From Clostridiaceae bacterium (GTDB lineage Bacteria > Bacillota > Clostridia > DSM-8532), in contig JAAYKJ010000025.1 in NCBI GenBank assembly GCA_012522505.1, positions 1-52,471 on the forward strand: a stretch of DNA of 52,471 bases. Direction: 5' to 3'. The position numbers were made by a program, and so were the translations under genes. The notes under the pieces were generated by a model. That model was not told the DNA's origin. It searched no databases and saw only the letters and a program-made list of their open reading frames with translations. Shown piece by piece: positions 33,728-42,164 of the stretch (the stretch's first letter is position 1; each line of letters opens with the position of its first letter).

Positions 33728-34317
33728 ATTTGATCACGCCCTTTTTCGAAAGCCTTAAAGATATAATAGAAAACAATGGCAGTGAGTGTAGAAAAGAAAG
33801 AAGAGATCCAGACCTGTGGAAGAATCCCCGCAGCATTGGAAGAGCCCGCAGCATTGCGCAAGGCAATTACAGTCGTAGGAATAAATTGCAGACAAGATGC
33901 ATTGATTAACATAAACAGAACCATTGCATCGGTTGCAGTATCCTTATCCTCATTGAGGGTCTGAAGTTGTTCCATGGCTTTGATGCCAAGAGGTGTAGCA
34001 GCATTTCCAAGCCCAAGAAAATTCGCAGCAAATGAAAGCACCATAGCCCCCATGGCTCTGTGATCTTCCGGTACCTTTGGAAACATCCCAGTGAACAGTC
34101 CTTTTGAAAACCGCGTCAAAGCCCTGATTAAGCCGCTCTTTTGAGCGATATTCATCAAACCGGACCATAGGCACATGATCCCAAGCAATACAACTGAAAG
34201 TTCTACTCCCTCATCTGCTGATGATACCACCGCTTGTGTAACATTATCAAGCCGTCCGGTGATCAAAGCCCATATCACGCCTAAAAGGATCATTCCTAGC
34301 CAGATATAATTTAACAT
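33724..34317 (-). CDS. spmA: Spore maturation protein A
   Basis: This partner of SpmB is also a Gate-family membrane protein. The 197-residue form starts MLNYIWLGMI; four more codons are open upstream. Conserved features are LMNIAQKSGL, FLGLGNAATPLGIKAM and MLINASCLQFIPTT. It leads the spmA-spmB pair. Presence of the pair is good evidence that the host sporulates. Expression in the developing spore or mother cell is family knowledge; I did not identify a sporulation sigma site. Confidence 0.95.
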   Translation of the reverse strand: MLNYIWLGMILLGVIWALITGRLDNVTQAVVSSADEGVELSVVLLGIMCLWSGLMNIAQKSGLIRALTRFSKGLFTGMFPKVPEDHRAMGAMVLSFAANFLGLGNAATPLGIKAMEQLQTLNEDKDTATDAMVLFMLINASCLQFIPTTVIALRNAAGSSNAAGILPQVWISSFFSTLTAIVFYYIFKAFEKGRDQI

Positions 34318-34641
34318 AATTATCACCACTTCAATGATTCAATTCATTATATGAAACTTGTCCATTTTGTATACGCATCCCTTTCTTTTGTTTGAAACAT
34401 TAGCCGATAAAATCGTTACAAAACAAGCCTTTGAAGTTCATGACGATAAAAAATATGTAAATATATTAAAAAATTTATGTTTTTTTATATTATTTTGTGG
34501 TATATATTTAAAGGTTCGATTTTTTTACTTCAGTACTGTAACAGCAAAAAGTGATTGACGTTTATTGGAATTTATGGTACTATAAGAGCGAGAATTATGT
34601 CGAACAATGTTTATTGTACTTATTAGGGGGGTGTAGGATTA
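34318..34641. other. Divergent gap spmA / abrB
   Basis: Strongly AT-rich. The right part holds the abrB promoter listed separately. Otherwise no gene or repeat is supported. Confidence 0.5.
34555..34583 (+). promoter_or_regulatory. SigA promoter for abrB
   Basis: TTGACG, a 17-bp spacer, and TACTAT, followed by AT-rich leader and GGGGGGTG before the abrB start. Confidence 0.7.
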
Positions 34642-34884
34642 ATGAAATCGACAGGTATCGTAAGGAAAGTCGACGAACTCGGAAGGGTAGTACTACCCAT
34701 CGAGTTGAGGAGAACTCTCGATATCGCAGAAAAGGACGCTTTAGAAATTTACGTTGATGAGTCATCAATTATTCTAAAGAAATATGAACCGGCCTGTATT
34801 TTCTGCGATAATGCAAAAGACATATCTGTATTTAAAGGCAAGAACATTTGCCCAGAGTGTCTCGGCGAACTAAAAGAGATCTAA
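34642..34884 (+). CDS. abrB: AbrB-family transition-state regulator with Cys4 tail
   Basis: This 80-residue protein has an N-terminal SpoVT/AbrB DNA-binding fold (about 1-50; STGIVRKVDELGRVVLPIEL). A C-terminal zinc-binding-like Cys4 motif (Cys52, 55, 70, 73) replaces the usual AbrB dimer domain, a form common in clostridia. It represses sporulation and stationary-phase genes in relatives. A clear SigA promoter, a GGGGGGTG ribosome site and a terminator make it a single-gene unit. It stands back to back with rsmI, which also neighbours abrB in Bacillus. Confidence 0.93.
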   Translation: MKSTGIVRKVDELGRVVLPIELRRTLDIAEKDALEIYVDESSIILKKYEPACIFCDNAKDISVFKGKNICPECLGELKEI

Positions 34885-34894
34885 CTGGTTGACT

Positions 34895-34927
34895 ACGAAG
34901 GGCGGTTCTTATCCGTCCTTCGTTTGT
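34895..34927 (+). terminator. Terminator after abrB
   Basis: ACGAAGGGCGG, loop TTCTTAT, CCGTCCTTCGT with a T-rich tail. Confidence 0.85.
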
Positions 34928-34972
34928 TCCAGATCGGTTTTCGATAAATTTTTCTTATATTATTCTCATTCC

Positions 34973-35019
34973 AAAACCTGGGCCCAATGAAGTGAAATAT
35001 CCGTATAAACCCAGGTTTG
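34973..35019 (-). terminator. Probable terminator after rsmI
   Basis: AAACCTGGG and CCCAGGTTT enclose about 27 bases. On the minus strand it lies 18 bp past the rsmI stop and ends in TTTT. Confidence 0.6.
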
Positions 35020-35037
35020 TAATTTATTCAGATCTGT

Positions 35038-35895
35038 TCACTCTTTTCTGATACAGTATTGTGAGTATATGTCCCTTTTTGAGGTTCCTCTATCAAGAGC
35101 AACCCTCTTCATGGCTTCTTTTGTACTCAGCCCACTTTCGAGATATAGCTTCATATGATCCTCTATGCTCATGGAAAGCCATTTGTCTTTGTCTTCTTTG
35201 AAAGCATTGAGGTTGCCTTCAACGATTAGCACCATTTCTCCCTTTATGCTTTCCCGCTCCGATAATTCCGTTATCATTTCTTCAATCGTTCCCCTCAGGA
35301 TCTCTTCATGTTTTTTGGTTAATTCCCGACATATGGCACATGTACGATTTCCAAGCGCATCTTGAACATCACCAAGAACTTCAAGGGTTCTGTGGGGAGA
35401 TAAATAAAAAATGATGGTCCGCTCTTCGGTCTCCAGCATTTCCAGGCGCTTTCTCCTTGCCTTTCTGTCATGTGGCAGAAACCCTTCAAAGCAGAACCTG
35501 TCGCAGGAAAGACCTGATAATACAAGCCCCATAATGGATGCGGTTGGGCCTGGAACCATGGTAACCAGAATATTGTTTTGTATAGCAAGCTTAACAATAT
35601 CTTCACCCGGGTCGGAAATCCCAGGTGAACCGGCATCCGTAACCAATGCAATATTGGCTCCCTCTTGTAATAACCGGATAAGCGCTTCGCCCCTTTGCTT
35701 CTTGTTGTGTTCAAAATAACTGATAAGTGGCTTTTTTATATCATAATGATTTAGCAGCTTTAAGGTGTGCCTGGTGTCTTCAGCAGCGATAAAGTCGGAT
35801 TTTTCCAGTGTTTTTATTGCCCTGAAGGATATATCCTCCAGGTTTCCGATAGGTGTTGCAACAAGACTTAGGGTACCTGTTTTTCTGTCCTCCAT
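35038..35895 (-). CDS. rsmI: 16S rRNA (cytidine1402-2'-O)-methyltransferase
   Basis: It methylates the ribose of C1402 in the decoding centre. The 285 residues belong to the tetrapyrrole methylase fold, with the signature LSLVATPIGNLEDIS at 8-22, AEDTRHT (about 38-44), VTDAGSPGISDPG (about 85-97) and VPGPTA. AAAGGA precedes the ATG. It lies 12 bp after the fumarase alpha gene, with which it may share a transcript, and faces abrB. Confidence 0.96.
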   Translation of the reverse strand: MEDRKTGTLSLVATPIGNLEDISFRAIKTLEKSDFIAAEDTRHTLKLLNHYDIKKPLISYFEHNKKQRGEALIRLLQEGANIALVTDAGSPGISDPGEDIVKLAIQNNILVTMVPGPTASIMGLVLSGLSCDRFCFEGFLPHDRKARRKRLEMLETEERTIIFYLSPHRTLEVLGDVQDALGNRTCAICRELTKKHEEILRGTIEEMITELSERESIKGEMVLIVEGNLNAFKEDKDKWLSMSIEDHMKLYLESGLSTKEAMKRVALDRGTSKRDIYSQYCIRKE

Positions 35896-35907
35896 TATTC
35901 TATCCTT

Positions 35908-36753
35908 TCACGGCAGAATCGCTGAAGCATGCCGGGTTGCGTGGCAGCCTATATTTACCGCAACAGGCAAACCAGCAATATGGGTTGGAAAGATATCAAT
36001 ATGCACCGCCAAGGTGGTTATACTCCCCCCAATGCCGGCAGGCCCGATTCCAAGTGTGTTAATTCTCTCAACCAGTTCCTTTTCCATGTTGGCGGCAAGC
36101 GGATCATCAGAACAGGACCCGATGGGGCGCAGCAGGGCCTTTTTTGACAAAAGCGCCGCCTTTTCCATTGTTCCCCCTATGCCCACACCAACAATCACAG
36201 GTGGACATGGATTTGGACCTGCTTCGCTGACAGTTTTAACGATAAAATCCATAACCCCTTCAGACCCATCCGATGGCTTCAGCATAGCCAATGCACTCAT
36301 ATTTTCACTCCCAAAGCCCTTTGGTGCCAGTTGAATCAATATCCTGTCACCTGGTACTATCTGGGTATGTATGACTGCTGGCGTGTTATCCTGAGTGTTT
36401 TGCCTGGTTATGGGGTGCTTCACAACCGCGCACCTTAGGTTACCCTTCTTATAGCCCCTTCGAACGCCCTCGTTAACCGCATCGTTAAGGCTTCCACCTG
36501 TAACATGCACATCCTGACCAACCTCGAGGAATACGACTGTCATACCGGTATCCTGGCAGATAGCCATTTTTTCGTTTTTTGCAATATCTGCATTTTCCCT
36601 GAGATTGGCCAGAACCATCTTCCCGATTTCGGACTTTTCCCTATTTCCTGCCTCTTCGATAGCCCGATAAATATCTTCATTTAAGTAATAGTTCGCATCC
36701 ATGCATAGTTTTTCAACACATGCAATAACCTGATCAATATGAATTTCCCTCAT
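35908..36753 (-). CDS. Class I fumarate hydratase, alpha subunit (no beta beside it)
   Basis: This is the alpha half of a two-subunit, oxygen-sensitive Fe-S fumarase (or L-tartrate dehydratase). Three cysteines for a 4Fe-4S cluster are in place: Cys66 (AICQDTG), Cys183 (NPCPP) and Cys214 (GSCSDD). The length of 281 is normal for the alpha subunit. The beta subunit gene usually follows directly; here rsmI follows after 12 bp. The beta subunit must be encoded elsewhere or be absent. GGAAG precedes the ATG. Confidence 0.88.
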   Translation of the reverse strand: MREIHIDQVIACVEKLCMDANYYLNEDIYRAIEEAGNREKSEIGKMVLANLRENADIAKNEKMAICQDTGMTVVFLEVGQDVHVTGGSLNDAVNEGVRRGYKKGNLRCAVVKHPITRQNTQDNTPAVIHTQIVPGDRILIQLAPKGFGSENMSALAMLKPSDGSEGVMDFIVKTVSEAGPNPCPPVIVGVGIGGTMEKAALLSKKALLRPIGSCSDDPLAANMEKELVERINTLGIGPAGIGGSITTLAVHIDIFPTHIAGLPVAVNIGCHATRHASAILP

Positions 36754-36787
36754 ATCGGCTTCCTTTTCTGCTTCTGTTATTGATTCC

Positions 36788-36830
36788 TTTGATTATATCC
36801 TAACACAATTGCCGCAGGCGCTCATTGATT
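36788..36830 (+). repeat. Interspersed repeat, short copy E
   Basis: TTTGATTATATCCTAACACA runs straight into ATTGCCGCAGGCGCTCATTG: both ends are present, and the middle of the longer copies is missing. It overlaps the 3' end of the ECF gene by about 9 bases. Confidence 0.65.
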
Positions 36831-37586
36831 CCTTTGATAAGCAAACAATCCCAAGGATATGTAGTTTACCAGAACGATAGCCAAAATCAATTCCATGGTT
36901 CCGTTTGTAATCCCTGCTGTGATCCATATGCTCTTAACTGTTTCAAGATCGATACTAAAAGCTGCAGCAAACTGGTTCTTGAATAAATTATATGCCAAAA
37001 AGATAAACAATACCGTATTGGTGAGGGTACCCATCACCGAGGAGAATACAGCCTGCATATTGTATTGGTTATAGCTGCGCATCACTATGAAATTCAGAAT
37101 GACAATAGCAACCGCTATCAGGATATTAACCCAATAAGCCTCACCTGAAGTAATATTTTTAACGGTCTGCCAAAGATTCGCTAAAAAAGCAAATATCTGA
37201 ATAAGAATAAAAATGATCATGGATGTTTTCTTTGATATCTTTTCTGTGCTCTTATACACCAGGGAACTGACCAGCCCGATTAGCACTCTGGGTACAAGGG
37301 TTGTGATACCGATGAAAACAAATGTCAAAACGCCACCTGAGGCCCAGATCGGTGAAAAGGTAGGATCGGTAGGCGCTTGAAGAAAACTCATAATACCAAA
37401 AACAAGACCGACAAAACCACCTACCCAGTATCCTCCAAAAATACCAGCGATGATAACAGGAATATGCAAGATGGTTGCACGAATAGGGCCTATTGGGATG
37501 AACCCCAAAGGGGTTACAGTCATTACAATACAGATCGCACTTAGGATACCTGCCATTGTGATTCGTTTTGTAAACTCTTTTTTCAT
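36822..37586 (-). CDS. ECF transporter S component, probably for pantothenate or another vitamin
   Basis: This 254-residue integral membrane protein has about six hydrophobic segments and the S-component pattern IGPIRATILHIPVIIAGIFGGYWVG (split here: IGPIRATILHIP near 32-43, then GIFGGYWVG). Such proteins bind a vitamin and use a shared EcfAAT energy module. The divergent neighbour is type II pantothenate kinase, so pantothenate is the best guess for the substrate. Folate or another vitamin cannot be ruled out. Ecf genes for the energy module are not in the window. GGAGG precedes the ATG. Confidence 0.82.
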   Translation of the reverse strand: MKKEFTKRITMAGILSAICIVMTVTPLGFIPIGPIRATILHIPVIIAGIFGGYWVGGFVGLVFGIMSFLQAPTDPTFSPIWASGGVLTFVFIGITTLVPRVLIGLVSSLVYKSTEKISKKTSMIIFILIQIFAFLANLWQTVKNITSGEAYWVNILIAVAIVILNFIVMRSYNQYNMQAVFSSVMGTLTNTVLFIFLAYNLFKNQFAAAFSIDLETVKSIWITAGITNGTMELILAIVLVNYISLGLFAYQRNQ

Positions 37587-37793
37587 AAGAATACCTCCGC
37601 TTCAGTTCCGGTTATTCCGGATACCTGTCGAAATAGAAAAATATAACTTTTAGTCCGGTTCCTTTGGATACCGGCTGATTTATCTTATCATAACCATTTT
37701 CTCTTTTCAATAAATTCTCAATTCTATCAGATACATCTGTGGCCGTGGACCCTCGTCTATGTTTTGTATTCGCTTCATAATACAATTTGAACC

Positions 37794-37822
37794 TTGATAT
37801 TAGCTAATCATAACGATATAAT
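37794..37822 (+). promoter_or_regulatory. SigA promoter for coaW
   Basis: TTGATA, a 17-bp spacer and a perfect TATAAT, about 40 bp before the start codon. Confidence 0.7.
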
Positions 37823-37868
37823 ATGTTTACGCATCTAACGAAAAATAACGAAATTTGGGGGCGTGAAA

Positions 37869-38702
37869 ATGATCATTGGTATCGATATTGGCGGAAGCAC
37901 AACAAAAATTACAGGGTTTCAGGAAAATAGGATCGTAAGCCCTCTACTGGTACGGGCGACTGATCCCATCTCTTCCCTGTATGGTGCTTTTGGGAAGTTC
38001 CTCAACCAAAACCAGCTCCAACTGGATGATATCTCTTTCATTATGGTTACCGGAGTTGGCTCTTCCTATGTAAAGGAACCAATCTTTGGTATATCCACAG
38101 GTCGGGTGGAAGAATTTTATTCCATTGGAATGGGAGGTCTCTTCCTTTCCAAGCTTTCCAATGCAGTTATTGTTAGCATGGGAACCGGTACTGCCTTTGT
38201 GAAGGCCGAAAGCGGAAAAGCGACTCATCTGGGCGGTACAGGTATCGGTGGTGGAACACTTCTGGGTTTATCAAACCGGATGTTGAATATCAGGCATTTT
38301 GATGATCTTGTGGCCATGGCCCTTGAAGGCGACTTAACCAATGTAGACCTGTCTATCCGTGATATTTCAAGTGATTTAATCACAGGCCTGCCTCCTGAAA
38401 CCACAGCATCCAATTTCGGAAAAATAAGTGATTTGGCATCCAAGCCTGACATCGCGTTGGGAATTATCAATTTGGTATTTCAAACCATTGGCGTATTATC
38501 CATTTTTGCCGCAAGAACGGCTGGTACATCGGATATTGTGCTAACCGGCAACTTAACCCATGTTCCCCAGGCCTCTGTTGTATTTGATGGCCTTAAAAAG
38601 CTATATTCCGTTAATTTTCACATGCCTGAGCATGCTGAATATGCGACTGCATTGGGTGCTGCCATTGCACATGCAAGCGGCGGAACATATACCATCCTAT
38701 AA
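37869..38702 (+). CDS. coaW: Type II pantothenate kinase
   Basis: It phosphorylates pantothenate in the first step of coenzyme A synthesis. The 277-residue protein has the actin-like ATPase fold with phosphate loop IGIDIGGSTTKI (3-14), then VTGVGSSYV and VSMGTGTAFV, the type II/eukaryote-like form that resists CoA feedback in Staphylococcus. The chosen ATG is seven bases after GGGGG; a GTG two codons upstream overlaps that site. It is divergent from the ECF S-component gene. Confidence 0.93.
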   Translation: MIIGIDIGGSTTKITGFQENRIVSPLLVRATDPISSLYGAFGKFLNQNQLQLDDISFIMVTGVGSSYVKEPIFGISTGRVEEFYSIGMGGLFLSKLSNAVIVSMGTGTAFVKAESGKATHLGGTGIGGGTLLGLSNRMLNIRHFDDLVAMALEGDLTNVDLSIRDISSDLITGLPPETTASNFGKISDLASKPDIALGIINLVFQTIGVLSIFAARTAGTSDIVLTGNLTHVPQASVVFDGLKKLYSVNFHMPEHAEYATALGAAIAHASGGTYTIL

Positions 38703-38878
38703 CTGGATTATTGATCCACCCGAAGCCGGGAGAGATATCGCGGGTTAAGTCTATCGGTAAAGTACCCTGGGTCTGTTATTTCCATTCATTTCATGTCAAA
38801 ATTCATACCTGTCCCTGATATAATAATCATGTAGGTTCTGGTTTCAACCGGTTATTATATGTGGCTCGGGGGGCAGGA

Positions 38879-40174
38879 ATGAGATTTTGGAAAGCATCAA
38901 CTGTAAAAACTATACTGATCGTAGGGGTATCCTCCTGTACCCTGTTTCTTGTGATTTTGTATTTACTCTTTTCCCTGGTCCTGCTTAACCCTTCTTTCTA
39001 TCGAAGGATCATCGAAACAGAAGCTGTTTCATCTTCTTTGAATCATTTATCCGATAGTCTGTCAACAGATACGTTCAAATTCAGTGAACAGTCTTTAAAA
39101 GAGAATACCAATTCTCTGATCGATGGAATAATCCGATCTATTAAACAGAACGAGCTTACCCTGCCCAATATCAGTATCGAGACCGAAAACGTTCAAGCTC
39201 TCCGTTCAGCCGTAAATACTGTTTCTTTAGATTCAATAGAGGAAATACCAGAAATATCTGGGATTCATCCGTTCGTGCTGACATATTTTATACCGGAGAG
39301 CGGAAAGTTTTACTCCTGGCTGAATGCTACTCAAGATGCTTTCTCAACTGCCCGGATGATCGCTCCTGTTCTGGGCTTTATCACCCTGTTTACACTTCTT
39401 TTGTCAAAAAGAACTGCTGAAAACATGCGGATAACGTTCCTCACCACAGGAATTGGTGCTATCGTTGTACCCTTACTCGTACTTTTTTTCCAAAGACCAT
39501 TGCTGGTTACACCATTGTCCGGCATCCTGCCCGATGCCAGTCAGTTTTTGTTGCCCTTTGCCTGGAAAGCATTAACCCTTCTATGTGTTTTTTCAGCTTT
39601 GACAGGCGCTGTGTTATGTCTTGCAGGAATGGTGGTAATGCTGCCAGGAATCCGTAAAGTCATCGTTGACTATTCTCGTCCCTTTACGATGATTCTTGTG
39701 GCGCTTATATGCTTCTGCCTGGTTCTATTCGGGAACGAAATCTATGCCAAACCCGTTCAATCCATGACAAAGCAATATTCGCATGTCTCCATTTTAAGTC
39801 AAGGGGATGGATCTGTTCATTCACTGGTCATTAAAGTTCGGGAAAAGGGTACCGATGTTCCAGTCTCCGGTGTAAAACTAATTCTTAATGGAACAGATAC
39901 AGATGGAAATGATATGAGCCTTACCGCACAAAGTGATATCCATGGAAATGTACGCTTTATCCTGCCAGAAGGGGAATATCTTCTGTTCGCAGAGCCATCC
40001 AGTGTACCAGATAAATTGATCCCATTTGAGCCGGTGACACTGTCTTTGAACATGCCTGACAGTTCATGGTACACGCTTTATTTTTCCAGGAAAGAACCGA
40101 TGGAAATCATTCGTAAAACTCCAGGATCAGTTGGTTCAAAGTATCCTGGTCACCCAATACCTTTATTGAAGTGA
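38879..40174 (+). CDS. Membrane protein with C-terminal beta-sandwich-like domain, unknown function
   Basis: I do not recognise this 431-residue protein as a named family. It has an N-terminal TM segment (about 10-35), an outer alpha-rich domain (40-150), then four or so TM segments (about 160-290), and a C-terminal region (about 315-410) with a carboxypeptidase-regulatory or prealbumin-like pattern: VPVSGVKLILNGTDTDGND, then DIHGNVRFILPEGEYLLF. Its start follows GGGGGGCAGG; a GTG six codons upstream also opens it. Its 3' end overlaps the convergent radical SAM gene by 68 bp. Confidence 0.7.
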   Translation: MRFWKASTVKTILIVGVSSCTLFLVILYLLFSLVLLNPSFYRRIIETEAVSSSLNHLSDSLSTDTFKFSEQSLKENTNSLIDGIIRSIKQNELTLPNISIETENVQALRSAVNTVSLDSIEEIPEISGIHPFVLTYFIPESGKFYSWLNATQDAFSTARMIAPVLGFITLFTLLLSKRTAENMRITFLTTGIGAIVVPLLVLFFQRPLLVTPLSGILPDASQFLLPFAWKALTLLCVFSALTGAVLCLAGMVVMLPGIRKVIVDYSRPFTMILVALICFCLVLFGNEIYAKPVQSMTKQYSHVSILSQGDGSVHSLVIKVREKGTDVPVSGVKLILNGTDTDGNDMSLTAQSDIHGNVRFILPEGEYLLFAEPSSVPDKLIPFEPVTLSLNMPDSSWYTLYFSRKEPMEIIRKTPGSVGSKYPGHPIPLLK

Positions 40175-41129
40175 ACCCATATTTGTTTTTCAGCTGTTTC
40201 AGGTTTTTCTGATGCTGCCCGATAACCTTTGAAACCTCTGACGCTGACACATGTATGGTCATATGCTTTCCGGGTTTTTCCGGGCCCTTGTCAATCTCTT
40301 TCACAATACGACTGTACCATATCTCTGAATAAACAAGCTCGCCAAATGCGGGATGCTGAGGGCCTGCAACAACCTCAACACCTTTTTGCAAATCGTCGGT
40401 ATGCTGTAATCCTACCCTTAATACAGAAATATTGGCATCATCAAACAGCGGTATGATTTGGCTACACCAGAAAACTGCTTCTTCCAGCGACATGGGCTTA
40501 TATCGTCCACTTTTGTATGCTGACTCAAGCTCTGTTTCACGTATTACCAGTGTAGGATAAACCCGGACCATATTGGGTCCAAGGGCTATGAGTTTCTTTG
40601 CGGTCATCAGGCTTTTTTCAAGTGAGTCTCCCGGAAGGCCTATCATCATTTGAACCCCCAGAGAAAAACCGTGAAGTTGTATGAGCTTACAGGCTTGTAT
40701 TGCCGTTTCCGGTGAGTAAAAACGTTTGCTGTTGAATAAGACTTCCTCATTCAGGCTTTGAATCCCCAGCTCGATGGTTGTAACCGAGTATTTACCCAAA
40801 AGCTTCAGGATATCGGAAGAGATATAGTCTGGACGAGTAGATAATCGAATGCCTTTAACCCTTCCTTGCTGAACATATTTTTCTGCAATTTGCAGGTATT
40901 TTTCCTGCTCACTTACAGGAAGACCTGTAAAGCTGCCACCAAAAAAAGCGATCTCCCTTTCCAGTGCCGGGCTCTCAAGATGCTTTCGAATGATCGCATC
41001 CATTTCACTTTCCGAAGGCGTATGTACAGAACCACTGATTTTTCTCTGATTGCAAAATATACAATCATTTGGGCAACCTTCATGGGGTATAAAAATAGGG
41101 ATATTCATGTGCTTTTTCATAGGATTCAT
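40107..41129 (-). CDS. Radical SAM protein, Elp3-related family
   Basis: This 340-residue protein has the radical SAM cluster Cys19-x3-Cys23-x2-Cys26 (EGCPNDCIFCNQ), then FFGGSFTGL, and LSTRPDYI with IELGIQSL, the pattern of Elp3-type radical SAM domains. No acetyltransferase domain is seen. Family members of this clostridial group usually lie beside rnc and smc, and the role is not known; tRNA modification is possible. The start is preceded only by a weak GGAA. It follows rnc by 140 bp. Confidence 0.85.
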   Translation of the reverse strand: MNPMKKHMNIPIFIPHEGCPNDCIFCNQRKISGSVHTPSESEMDAIIRKHLESPALEREIAFFGGSFTGLPVSEQEKYLQIAEKYVQQGRVKGIRLSTRPDYISSDILKLLGKYSVTTIELGIQSLNEEVLFNSKRFYSPETAIQACKLIQLHGFSLGVQMMIGLPGDSLEKSLMTAKKLIALGPNMVRVYPTLVIRETELESAYKSGRYKPMSLEEAVFWCSQIIPLFDDANISVLRVGLQHTDDLQKGVEVVAGPQHPAFGELVYSEIWYSRIVKEIDKGPEKPGKHMTIHVSASEVSKVIGQHQKNLKQLKNKYGFTSIKVLGDQDTLNQLILEFYE

Positions 41130-41268
41130 CCATTTCCAAAATCAGACGCTTATAGTTTATTTCGCAGCGCCTTATGTATTGGGATTAGGCCAAACTTACG
41201 GCATCCAGGCACCGCCTTCGCAGAAATAATCATGCAAAATTTCTCATGCCCGGTATTTGAAGAATGGG

Positions 41269-42003
41269 TTACTCGACTATAGAGGCAAGGGTCTTCGGAT
41301 CTTTTGATAAAACCTCCAAAGCATTCCCAGCTGCGTTCTGTTCGGCTTCCTTCTTCGTTTTTCCGATACCTTCACCCAGTTTTCTGTTATTGACCATGAC
41401 TGCCACTGTGAATAACTTGTTATGATCCGGGCCTTTTTCCGCAATTACAGTGTAATGAATGGCACTGTTCCCTTTCTTTTGTATCTCCTCTTGCAATTTT
41501 GTCTTAAAATCGCAGAACAGTGTACCGCTAATTGCTTTGACATAGTTCTCATGAAGGAATCGTTCAACAAAATACTCTGATGCCTTAAGGCCCCCATCCA
41601 GATATAGGCTGCCAATAATTGCCTCAGTCGCATCCGCAAGAATGGAACTGCGTTGCCTGCCGCCCGTCATCTCCTCTCCTTTACCGAGAAGAAGAACCTC
41701 ACCCAGCTTTATTTGCTGTGCACATTGGGATAAAGATGCTTCCGATACAACTGAAGCCCGCAGCTTGGACATATCCCCCTCAGGCATATCGGAAGCTTCT
41801 TTATACAAACGGTCTGTGATGATAAAGTTCAGAACCGAATCTCCCAAGAACTCCAACCGCTCATTACTGGATATTCCTTTCTGTCGATGCTCGTAAGCGT
41901 ATGAGCTATGCGTAATTGCAAGAAATGCATTTTCCTTGTTCTTGTAAACGTATCCAATATTGGCTTCAAGCCGATGAATAAGACTTTCTTCTTTCTGGTT
42001 CAA
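41269..42003 (-). CDS. rnc: Ribonuclease III
   Basis: It cuts double-stranded RNA in rRNA and mRNA processing. The 244 residues have the signature NERLEFLGDSVL (48-58) with Glu51 and Asp55, a second acidic pair Asp124/Glu127 (DATEAIIG), and a double-stranded RNA-binding domain in the last 75 residues. The start is a TTG behind AAGGAGG. It follows the fab operon, the standard Firmicute order fabF-rnc; smc and ftsY, which usually come next, are absent. Confidence 0.96.
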   Translation of the reverse strand: MNQKEESLIHRLEANIGYVYKNKENAFLAITHSSYAYEHRQKGISSNERLEFLGDSVLNFIITDRLYKEASDMPEGDMSKLRASVVSEASLSQCAQQIKLGEVLLLGKGEEMTGGRQRSSILADATEAIIGSLYLDGGLKASEYFVERFLHENYVKAISGTLFCDFKTKLQEEIQKKGNSAIHYTVIAEKGPDHNKLFTVAVMVNNRKLGEGIGKTKKEAEQNAAGNALEVLSKDPKTLASIVE

Positions 42004-42093
42004 TTTCTTTCCTCCTTATCCTGTGCGTGGGAGAACACTCGAATGGCTCATGGTTCAAACCCGCTGACGAATATTCTCCTCTGGTCTCGCTGG

Positions 42094-42151
42094 TAAAATG
42101 CCGACAGCGGCAGCCGCTTCAGACGCGGACACAATCGATGCCGGCATTTAT
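42094..42151 (-). terminator. Long hairpin between fabF and rnc
   Basis: On the minus strand AAATGCCGGCATC ... GTCGGCATTTTA forms an outer stem of about 8-9 bp, with an inner GC-rich helix (GCGGCTGCCGC). It ends in TTTT. It may be a terminator, or an RNase III processing site ahead of rnc, since RNase III often regulates its own message. The latter is inference. Confidence 0.45.
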
Positions 42152-42164
42152 GCTCCCAGCATGA

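Noticed and set aside
37612-37700. Possible riboswitch upstream of the ECF gene
   Set aside because: Only a short CCGGT...ACCGG hairpin is seen. No known vitamin riboswitch motif is present.
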